Assembly (NCBI RefSeq): GCF_900634625.1
Contig: NC_041039.1
Location: forward strand, 13,139,006-13,203,005
From: Parambassis ranga
Lineage: Eukaryota > Chordata > Actinopteri > Ambassidae
DNA: 64,000 nt
Direction of reading: 5' to 3'
A program made the position numbers and the translations under genes. Numbering within the stretch: the first letter of the stretch is position 1; the number at the start of each line of letters is the position of its first letter. Shown in pieces: positions 50,871 to 61,300 of this stretch. The notes under the pieces are model-generated. The model had not been told where the DNA came from and did no database searches. It saw only the letters and a program-made list of their open reading frames with translations.

Positions 50871-51585
50871 ATGAAGTTACACCTTTGCATCCAGGTCATT
50901 TTTTGGCTCCACTTTCTGCTGCAGGGTAAGTAAAAACATATTAAGAATGTTACATAATGATGCTATGCATTGTATGCACTGAAACAGAACAGGTTTTTGA
51001 TTTGTATAATTTATTGTTTATTAGCATGCTTTAAAGTTTGCTCAAATATGTTGCACAGTTAAACGTTTCTCCTTCAGATGCGGCTGCAGGCATTAGTCCA
51101 AATGCCTCGTTGGTGTCTGATACAAACCTGATGTTTGAGGTATTTGTGTTCTTGTTAGGTCTACATGCAGACCGTTTAAATATTTAGCTGTGTGTGAAAG
51201 ACAGTGCAACACATTTATTCTCTCCTGGTTGCAGCTTTTGTTGGGTGGGGTGGAAATCGACCAGGACAACAACATCGTCCTGCTCGACAAGGAGATGGCT
51301 TCGATGAGGCAGGGCCGGGCTTTCCTGTCTCAGATTAACGACAACATTCCCAGAGGTCTGAGCTCCATGAAGCAGATGGCGAGCACACTGGAGAGCCAGA
51401 GGAGGATGCGGCCCCTGCCTCGAACTGAGTTTGATAATCTGATCCTGAGCATGGTGTACTCTGCCCACCAAGCCTGGAATCAGGAGAGTAAAGAAGAGCA
51501 GGAGGCCTGGGGTGGAGTGCTCCTCCAGCTAGCAAACATTACGGTCTATGAACTACGTGGAAATTACCTTTTTAGCTATGCCTGA
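50871..51585 (+). CDS. fam180b: FAM180 family secreted protein
   Basis: Small secreted protein of unknown function. Exons: 50871-50925, 51078-51139, 51235-51585, giving 155 aa. It starts with a hydrophobic signal peptide (MKLHLCIQVIFWLHFLLQ). FAM180 features are the strand-helix block FELLLGGVEIDQDNNIVLLD, then KEMASMRQGRAFLSQI, LPRTEFDNLILSMVYSAHQA and the C-terminal helix WGGVLLQLANITVYELRG. FAM180A and FAM180B share this fold. Position beside kbtbd4 matches human 11p11.2, where FAM180B lies, and decides the symbol. Poly(A) signal at 51605-51610, 20 bp after the stop, so the 3' UTR is very short. Confidence 0.82.
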
Positions 51586-51805
51586 TACACATAACTTAAG
51601 ATGTAATAAACCATCTTGATGTAATGTGCATGTGTCGGCTATGTATGAATATATGGATGATTGCTATTGTCAAACAGCAGAAAAACGGCAGTGAGAACAT
51701 ACACAGAGTTCAGGTTTGTTTATAAGAGTATCAAAAGACATTGTTTTTAAACCTGTAAACAAACAGTGACAAAGAAATATCTACAAAAATATCTATTTTT
51801 ACAGT

Positions 51806-54708
51806 TCACTCCTTTCTCCTCTGGGCTTGTTTTTGTTTAGTATAACCACTTTTGGCCTTAGGTTTGGTCTCTGTTAGTTCCAGAGAAGCTAGTTTCTTCT
51901 TGAGCTTTGGATTCACAGCAGGAGTCTTTCTCTCCCTCTCTCTGTTAGAGCGCTGCTGGCCTCTCCGCTGGCCCCCCACAGCGTCCGCTGAGACAGAGGT
52001 GGAGGTTTCCTCCTGCAGTTTGTGCCTATCGTTGATCAATGACTCGCTGTGATCCCAGATTAGCACAGTTACACCTGAAATGAAACAGAACGCAGCTTAG
52101 CGTTTTTTAGTCGAATAATAACACAAGGAAGTTAATCAGTGATGGAACTCACCCATGCCAGATCCAATCACATCGCCCATTGGATTGAATTTGTTGATCT
52201 GTGAAAAAAACAAACATTTCAGGCCTTAAAAATCTCATCTACTTAGATGTTTGTGTCAGAATTGTCTCTAGGTACTGATTACGTGTCACTTTGCTGCATT
52301 CTTAACATGTAAAGCAACATCCAGCTGAGCTAACAGAGGGTTTCAGATATGAGTGACCATGACAGGACTCACAGATTTGATCCCTGAAGCATTGGGGTTG
52401 TACAGCTGACACACAACCTCTGCTGTGTTGGAGTCATAGATGTCAATGGTCCTCTGATCGCCGGTACAAATCCGGTCATCAGGGTAACGCCCAGCCACAA
52501 TGAGGTCATACACAGGATGCCACGTGGCCTATGCAGAATTATAACAGCTTTCTAATGTCAAGTTACAACAAAAACCTCATTGTTTCATTAACAACCTGCT
52601 GCATGGATCTTGATTTTAAAGGTTTTTCAATCCAATGTGCTACAGGAGACATTACAGCAGAATGCACTGAAGGCTGTGCAGAGAGGACACAGACCTTGAT
52701 GGGTGTGAGGTGCTGGAACTGCCTGTGTGGATGCTGGATGATGTGTTGAGGCTTCGACCAGTCAGGCGATGAGTAGACGCGGATCTGGTCAAGCTGATCT
52801 GTGGTAAGTAACTTGGAGCAATCGAATGGGTTGAAATAAGCTGTGAGGACACAACAAAGAAAAAATGATTAAAGATGGGATTTTTTTAATCTGCCTGGTT
52901 GTTTACAGGTGTTTACATTGGCTGTAAACAGCAGAGGTTTCTGATAATGTTACCCGAGTTGACAGCTTTGTCATGAGGAAGTTCATGGAGGAAGCTTGTC
53001 TTATCTTTGATGTTCCTCAGGTCCCAAAGCTTCACTGTGTGGTCAACTGAGGCTGTAGCCAGCAGCCAGTCACAGCGCAGGTTGAACTCTGCGTGGGTCA
53101 CTTTGGCTTTGTGCAGTTTGTTACTGAAAATCTGAAACATCACAAGCCTTTAAAATGTGCTGTCCTTTGCACGAGATGTAAATGATTAATCGTCCTCCTG
53201 TTCAATAAGCACACACACACACCTTCTGGCCATCCAAACCCAGAAGTGAAAGCTGTCCCATGTTGTCTCCTGTGACAAGCATCTGACGGCTCACAGACAC
53301 ATCAACACAGCAGTACCAGCAACTGTGCAGAGTACAGAACAAAGACAAAAACAATGGAAGGTAGCTAGTTGCTAAATCTGGGATCTTTTCTCTTTGTTCA
53401 ATATTGTATAGGCTTTCTATACAAGTCCTGATTTAATAAAGAAAAACACAACAAGAAAATCAGGATTCACTATGTGCTGACCGAGCAGAAACCAGTGGGA
53501 GCCAAGCATCAGTCTTCTTTGTGGTTTTCTCACCAAACGTTGTGGTGCTCGTGGCCACAGTCCTGAGTTCTGGACAGTAGGGTGGATGACTGGCCCTCAA
53601 AGCTCTGCATGGTCAGTGTGCCCTCACCAGAGGCCACATAGACTCTGGAAAAGTCTGTGGGGCAGAACTTCATCCCCCCGATGAAGTCTCCTGCTCCATT
53701 CTGCATACACACAAACAGATGCAGGCCTATCACTGGGGAGTTGTCAGCACTGCTACACAGAGGTTTAAACTTAGGAAGCCCCTCTCCATAAGAAGACTGA
53801 TGCTAGACTTTAGCTCACAGAAACAGAGGGGACTCTTACTTCAGTGTGTCTGTGCTGGCAAACACTGTGAGAGGGGTCCCACTGAAATCTCGGAGTGCTG
53901 TCGTACCCCCCATAGACGAGGTGAACAGCTGAGTGGGATTTAACTGGTTAAACTTCATGTCTGTAACTGAGTCTCCAGCCCCCATCTGAGCAGAGGAAAA
54001 GTGCATCTAAACTTCTGAAATGCTGCATATCTCACAAGGACCTGTTGGGGGTCTAACACTCAGATATCAGGAAGAACACATTCAAATGGAAATGGGATGC
54101 AGGAACTCACCCCCTGAATAAAGGTGGTCTTTGTGGGCACCTCGAAGTCCCACAGGTAAACATCTCCACCCTTGGACCCCACTGCCAGTGTGGTGGGATG
54201 AGTGGGGTGCCACTCCAGGCAGGTGATCCTGCGGTCAAAGGGACTAGAGGAGCCGTGGAAATGGTATGCCGACAGAGAGCGAATGAAAGGCTCCTGGAGA
54301 CACTGGAGGAGGCAGGGACAGGCTGCAAGACTTAATGGTGAACTCAATGGTGAACTAGTGGCGTTTAAACCACTGAAACAGCAGTGGATGTAATGGAGCA
54401 CCTGTCTCATCTGTGAGTGCAGACTTTGTCCCAGGGTTCTTTTGTTGATATAGTGCAGGATGCTGCCGTGGTTCCCGCTCTGCTGGACTCCTGAAGGCTT
54501 GAGAGGAGGTCCTGCAACCGACACACACAAACACAGTCAGGGCGACAACATTTGACCACGCTGCATGGTCCTGCCAGGGTCGCACACCTTGGTCTGAAGC
54601 CTTTCCATGTTTCTTGGCTGCCAGTTTTTTGGAAAGAGGGGGGGCAGGTCGTTTCTTCGCTTTGCTCCTTGATTCAGGGGCATCGGATTTGGCGGACGTC
54701 CTTTTCAT
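51806..54708 (-). CDS. ddb2: Damage-specific DNA-binding protein 2
   Basis: WD40 protein (XPE) that finds UV lesions and links them to DDB1-CUL4 for global genome repair. Minus-strand exons: 54588-54708, 54402-54511, 54111-54302, then 53840-53985 (4a) or 53534-53700 (4b), 53223-53322, 52954-53131, 52695-52840, 52373-52528, 52153-52198, 51806-52074. This gives 487 aa with 4a or 494 aa with 4b. Seen: a basic N-terminus (KKRPAPPLSKKLAAKKH), a DDB1-binding helix region (SILHYINKRTLGQSLHS), CLEWHPTHPTTLAVGSKGGD, the DWD-type WDLRNIKDK, and the lesion-probing hairpin FQH in HRQFQHLTPIKATWHP. A Lys/Arg-rich C-terminal tail of about 60 residues extends beyond the human length (427 aa). Exon 4a matches the canonical family sequence. 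Head to head with kif23. Confidence 0.95.
53534..53700 (-). CDS. ddb2: Second, alternative copy of ddb2 exon 4 (4b)
   Basis: 167-nt open exon between exon 4a and exon 5, with a good acceptor (TGTGTATGCAG) and donor (GTTTG|GTGAGA). It encodes NGAGDFIGGMKFC at the start, aligned with MGAGDSVTDMKFN of 4a, and a middle SGEGTLTMQSFEG aligned with SMGGTTALRDFSG. It ends with a Cys/His-rich stretch (DCGHEHHNV) not seen in 4a. Entry phase 0 and exit phase 2 are the same as for 4a. Both exons together (313 nt) or neither would shift the frame, so it can only be used instead of 4a. It could also be a decaying duplicate, but it has no stop or broken splice site. Confidence 0.75.
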
Positions 54709-55358
54709 TTCTCTACCTATAAAACACGAACACACTCATGATTTGACTCGCGTGTCAGTCGTGTTCAGTGACGTGCAGCTTACCTCTCGTGCTCCCTGAT
54801 CAGCGCCGCAGTTTGATAATTTGCGGAAACTTCTGTTTGCATAACGCTGTAGGACACGTGACTGTGTAAATGGCTGCATGTGTCAGTGTTTTGTAACGCA
54901 AGTAATGTTACTACCGACGGACGGTAGGGTGCAACGTTCAGCACTCACAAGAGGGCGCCATGTTTGGTGTTCAGTCAGAACTACAACGTGACGTCAAGTC
55001 CGATAAGGCAAATAAAGATTAAAAATACACCACGGAGACTACAAATCCATTCAAATGCAATAAAAAGTTTTGTATTTTTTTCGTTTTTTTTCACTACAGC
55101 ACATTATCAGTCAAATTTAATAGATATATTTAGAATTATGTGGTCATAGGTTTTGTTTTTGTTTTTATTTTCTAATAAACTGAAAATGCCAACGTTCTCC
55201 TACAGTACAGTGCTTGGCTGTGAGGCGGAAACACGTGTCTGTTGTTCTGAAATCTTATTGGCTGCTGCCGCCTCCTTTTGAAAGAGTCCTCTGGTATATG
55301 AGGCGGAGGGAAGATTCAAAAGTGGAGCAACAGAAACTGTTGAAAACAGAAGGACACT
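54709..55358. promoter_or_regulatory. Divergent promoter of ddb2 and kif23
   Basis: 650 bp between head-to-head start codons, with 5' UTR sequence at both edges (a ddb2 5' UTR splice acceptor lies near 54717). A strong CTCF-core-like match TCACAAGAGGGCGC is at 54945-54958. The kif23-proximal part carries a CCAAT box and CHR-like elements (listed separately). Confidence 0.6.
55257..55320 (+). promoter_or_regulatory. CCAAT box plus CHR-like elements of kif23
   Basis: An inverted CCAAT box (ATTGG, 55257-55261) is followed 15 bp later by TTTGAA (55277-55282), the cell-cycle genes homology region consensus. A reversed copy TTCAAA lies at 55315-55320. NF-Y plus CHR bound by DREAM/B-MYB-MuvB is the known arrangement in G2/M genes, including mammalian KIF23. 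Binding here is inferred from sequence only. Confidence 0.55.
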
Positions 55359-58300
55359 ATGATCAGACAAGGGTAAGTAGTGATCAATACCATCGTGTGT
55401 CGGGCTCAGAGTTTAATGTGAACATGTATTATGTTGTCGCTACACACTGTGATGGAGTTAACGGGTCAGTCAGCGGGTTACTGTACTGCTTTCGTACGTT
55501 CCTAACCTTAGCCTGGGGCTAATAAGCTGTCTAGCCAGTGGCTTTGTTAACCCCTCATCACCAACATGGCTAACGATAAGAACATGTGATGTGAATGTGT
55601 TTCTTTTCAGGAAGGGTAAAACCCCCCGCAGGCCTCCTCCAAAGAAGCCTTCCAGCAACCAGAAAGACCCGGTTGGGGTGAGTGCCACTGGGTTATTAAA
55701 GGAGCAGTTGGCTAATATCACGTAGCCGTTTACCTCGGTGCTGTGATTTCTGTGGCATAACAGTCTGTTGCAAATATAGAATACAATTCATTCAGTGCAG
55801 TTAATGAGTTACATTAACCAGACTACTGTAACAGAATCGCTGCATGAGCACCTTTGATTTGTGATCTTTTGCGCCTCAGGTGTACTGCCGGGTGAGGCCT
55901 CTGAGTGCGGAGGACGAGGGCTGCTGCATTGAAGTGATCAGCAGCACCACCATCCAGCTGCATGCCCCCGAGGGCTTCAAAACAAACCGCAATGGAGAGT
56001 ACAAAGAGGTAACACTTCCAAGCTGAAGCTGTGAGAGGAGAAATTATACAGTTTTTAGTCCCTTTGTGTAATCTGACTGCTAAAAATGCAGGACTATAAT
56101 GTAAAATCTCTTTTGCCTCTTAGACACAGTACACCTTCAAGAAAGTCTTTGGAGTTTCCGTATCTCAGATGGAGCTCTTTGAACATGTAGCCAGACCTCT
56201 TGTTAATGACCTCATCCGCGGAAAAAATGGTACTCTGACATTTTTCTGTTTTCTCACATTAAGTTCTCCTGCATACTGCTCGGATGCCAAGAACAGTTTA
56301 GGTTTTAATTGTTTTAATTGGCAGCTGACTTGTTCTCTGTTTGGTGCAGGTCTACTCTTTATGTATGGAGTGACAGGAAGTGGCAAGACTTACAGCATGA
56401 CCGGTTCTCCAGGCCAGGGTGGACTTCTGCCACATTCCCTCAACCTGATCTTCAACAGTATAGGCCCCTACCAGGCCAGAAGATATGTAAGAGTAACACA
56501 CAAAAGGTACATCACCACCCCTCTTAGTGTGGTAATATTGTGTTATTTATGCAGATGAATGTTTGTTTAGGTTTTCAAAACCGATGATAAAAATGGTATG
56601 GAGGTGCAAAGTGAAGTTGATGCTTTGTTGGAGCGCCAAAGAAGAGACAACAACTTGTCTGCTCCTAAAGCAACGTCATCCAGGTAAAGACCCCATTTAT
56701 ACCGTTTCATTCTGGGATCTCTGAAATGTAAGTTGAGCAGTAAGTTTTTCCACCTGGACCCACATGTAGTTTGTCATTTTCTACTTTGTTTTTAGACAAA
56801 AACTTGATCCTGAGATCGCTGACATGATTAAGCCAGAGGACACTTACAAAGCAGAGGGCGTGGATGAGGACAGCAGCTACAGCGTCTTCATCTCCTACAT
56901 AGAAATCTACAACAACTACATCTATGATCTCCTTGAAGAAACTCAGGAAGATGCAATCAAGCCAAAGTGAGTCCAAGCATGATTTAGATATAAGAATGAG
57001 TGTCTGATCAGCATTTTACATGTTTAGAATAATCAGATATAAAAGTTTAGTACAGCAGTATCAGTGTTTGTTTTCATGTCAGTAGCTAGAAGAGAAAAAT
57101 GCTGTTTTGTCTTTTTACTAGGTGGAATGGCGGAGCCACACCTACGCGCCAGAACACTGAGTTCATGTATGTGACCAGTGAATACTTGCACTGTTGCACA
57201 GCAGATTAGCCTGATTTAAGTGAACCGTCTTGTTACACGCTAATGTGCAGTCTACACACGTCATCACTGCTGGAGACATTTTCAAGGTCATACAGATGTT
57301 GTGGTGTGTGGCAGGATTAATATGTGAGCCTTTATTGCAAAGAAGATTCCCACAGCTGTCTGTATTCTAGAACAGATACCAAAATTAACTTTTACAGTCT
57401 TATTAAAGACCCATGGCTAATATGTTTAAGTGAATGTGGACCCAATCATTGATTACTTGGAAAAACATAAATACATGTTCAGTTAGTGTCTCCGGTGTTG
57501 ATGAGTGTTGCTTGTGTCCTACAAATCCTCACATTACCTCATGCTGCTTTTAATCATTGTCATGGCAAATCCCCTCAATGTCTATAAACCTGTGTGCTGC
57601 TCTGTATGGCATTTGATTATTGAAACAGTTATATGGCTGAAAACAGCATACATGCTACCCTCTCATACCCCTGCAATCCTCTGTGCAATACACCTGTTCC
57701 ATTTAAAAAAAAAAAAAAAAAACGCAGCTCAGTGTCTTCACTGAATAACATGTTCATCCTCTCCATGTAGACCGCCTCAGTCCAAAATCCTCAGAGAGGA
57801 TCACAATCACAACATGTATGTGGCTGGCTGTATGGAGGTAGAAGTCAAGTCTGCCGAGGAGGCATTTCAAGTATTCTGGAGAGGTAATATCTTCATTTAT
57901 GATTTATGATCTAGACTGAATTATAATGGAATAAAATAAACACTGCACTGATGATTGTAGATGTGACTGACCTGGAATTGCTGGCTTCCGAGTTGGCTCT
58001 GTTCAGGAAATGACCTCAGTTAATCTTCTCTCTGAGCAAGCCACAGAAAAGTTGGAAGAATGAGCAGAAGTTTTGTGTCTACAATTGTTTAAAATGATGA
58101 CGTAAAATTTCCTCACACTTGGTTTTTCTAGGTCAAAAGAAGAGGAAGGTTGCAAACACGCGCCTGAACAGAGAGTCCAGTCGCTCCCACAGCGTGTTCA
58201 TTATCAAACTAGCTCAAGCTCCTCTTGATGCAGATGGCAACAACATTCTCCAGGTCTGCTTAAAGTGAAACCAGAAAGAGTTCAATACAGTTTTGTAATT

Positions 58301-61300
58301 TCTAGTAAACAATATGTATTTTCTCATTTTGACTTTCAGGATAAGAACCAAGTGAATGTGAGTCAGCTGTGCCTGGTGGACTTGGCAGGAAGTGAGCGTA
58401 CCGGCAGGACGGGGGCAGAGGGCACTCGAATTCGTGAAGCAGGTCCGTTACCAAGTGGCAGGATTTAGTTTCACAGTTAGCTGAGGTTAATGTGAGATTT
58501 TTTTTCACCTCTACAGGTAACATTAATCAGTCTTTGCTAAACCTGCGAACCTGCATCGAGATACTTCGAGAAAACCAAATGTGTGGCACAAACAGGGTAT
58601 GTGTTGTCAAACTATCCCAGAACTTTACTGGCATTGACCTCTGACCCACGTAGGTAATACAAGTCTTCTTTCACAGATGGTGCCCTACAGAGACTCCAAA
58701 GTAACCCATCTGTTTAAAAACTACTTTGATGGGGAGGGGAAAGTCAGAATGGTTGTTTGTGTCAATCCCAAAGCTGATGAGTACGAGGAAACCTTGGTGA
58801 GTTCATCCCACACTTTTTGCTGCATCTTAAATGAACTTGGAAGTTTCCATTGGTGTGACGCGCATATCGCACTCTGTGCAGCTAGTGATGCGGTTTGCAG
58901 AGATGACCCAGGAGGTGGAAGTGGCTTCTCCAATGGACAGGCCCATCTGTGGCTTCACTCCAGGCCGTCGCCATAGAAACAAAGCATTTAAAGATGAACT
59001 GGCTCTCAAGCTGGAGGAGCGTGGCGGTCCAATAGACAACGGTAAAGATATTAAATATAGATACAGTTTATCTGATTAAAAACACAAGTAGTAGTAAGTG
59101 TATAAATCGTTTTTTTTAATGTTGCACTATTTAATATGAAAAAGTAATAATATCATAATTAAACAGGAAAAACAACTTGGGGATGTATTTTATCTTTACA
59201 GAGGTGTTCTCAGACACAAAAACATTAAATGCTATTTGTTATTCTGTAGATTTTACCTCTGCTATAAACCCACTGGTGTGCAGTCTCCCACCTCTGCCCT
59301 CCTGTGAGCTGACTGACCCTCACGATGACATCACTCTGCCCAGGCTGATTGACGCTCTGCAGAACAGACACATGGTCAGGCAGATGATGATTGAAGAATA
59401 CAACAAAGCAGGTATTTAGCTAAAATGTTAGCTCCACCATGTGGCTTTGACAGGCCACTTTACTTGAAATGTTTTTAACCTATGTTCACCTTCCCTCTCC
59501 CTAATGTTATTTCAGCCAACATGATGAAGTCCATGCTTCAGGAACTAGACAACAACCTAATTTCTAAAGACAATTTCATTCATGAGCAAAATAGCAAACT
59601 GGCAGAGAAAGACCAAATTATCCAGACCAACAAGGCAGAGATGGAACGCTTGGAGAAGAAAACAAAGATGCAGGAACATAAGGTGGGAAAAACAAACATG
59701 TGCCTCTCTAAAGGAGCTGGTTTGTAGATACATTTAATTCCTAACTGACCGCCTGTTTCAGATTGACATCCTGCAGAAAACCACTAAAATATATGAGGAT
59801 GACAAGCGCTCTCTCCACCACGAGCTGGAAACCAGAGAAAACAGGCTGCAAAAGGAGCTGTCTGAGAAAAGGCTAATGGAGCAGCGCATGCATGGTGTCG
59901 TCTCAGACACACAGACGAAGTGGGAGAAAGAATGTGTAAGTAAAAAGTTTATTACAGCTGGTAACGGGGAACAATTTTGCAACCTTATCTGTTCTTTAAA
60001 TTAGCATCTGACCATGAACATTATTATTGTGTAGGAGAGACGTGTTAATGCAATGAAGCTCGAGATGCAAAACAAGCTCTGGGTGAAGGATGAAAAGCTG
60101 AAGCAGCTGAAGGCCATTGTGACTGAGGGCAAAACTCCAGGTCGTCCCAATCCTCCACCGCGTCAGACACAGCCTCAGCGTCCTTCCAGAGAGGAGCGTC
60201 TCCCAGCCAAGAGATCAGCCTCGCCCTCACCTACCCCTGTATGTAATGCTCTACCCCTTATTTATGTTGCTATATAAAGAAGACATGGCAGTTAAATAGA
60301 ACATTTACTGGGTTCCTTCTAAACATTTACCACTCATAATTCTGACTAACATCTCTAACCCCAACTGTAATATTTGTAGATAGAGGTAAACAGTGTTTGT
60401 TACTTACCATAATTGTGCTGTTTTTCCACTCTGATCCCCAGAGTCCTGTTGATTCTCCTCATGTCAGTCCAGTGCCAGGGCCACAGCCAGTCAGTGCCAC
60501 TAGAGTTCAGGAGGTTGAGATGAATCCAAGATCTGTATTTCCAATCCCCATGTCCAATAGCCCTTTGTCTGTGGCTAGCTCCATCTCTACATGGGAGCTG
60601 CTTGCAGCTCAGGAGAGCAAACAAAGTTGTGTTTCCCCAAGCACACCCGTGAGAACTCAGGCTCCAGCTAGCTCCTCAGTCAGCCAAGCCAGGAGGAGAG
60701 CCCTTTGCTGTGGTAGAAAGGAAGAAGAAGCCCGCTCCCCCTCCCCTATATTTCATCTAGACTTAAATGAGACAATCTACAGGGTTAGTGGTTAACCAAG
60801 TTGTAGACTGAAACAAACCCTTATCAGAATTTGTGTCGGAAGAACTCTCTAACCATATACTATTATTATGTCAATTTTGATAATCTGAGTTTTTCCCTCT
60901 TTGAACCACTACATAGACAACCACGCCGGTGCGGCCATTACACCGTCGCTCCCGTTCTACTGGTGGTGAAAAGTGGGTGGACCACAAGCCAACCTCCAGC
61001 CTGGACTTGGGCACAGTTTTGCAGCCTGTCATCCCCAATGCCATCCAGGTGTCTGCACCGAATGAGAAGGCTCTGTCCAAATGTGACAAATATGTGTTAA
61101 CGCACCAGGAGATGGCCTCTGATGGCGAGATACAAACCAAACTAATTAAGGTAAAGTATTCTGCAGCAGGATATTGAACCTTGGCATCTGATAGTAGATG
61201 GCTTTGCCTGATTATGAGGATGAACTGTTTTGGCTTTACTTCCTTAATTGGTCTGATATCGCAGTCATGATAGCTGGAAGGACCCCTTATTTTCATGCTT

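Noticed and set aside
53840..53985. Exon 4a and 4b of ddb2 both constitutive, forming an extra propeller blade
   Set aside because: 4a exits in phase 2 and 4b enters in phase 0, so joining them shifts the frame and breaks the protein.
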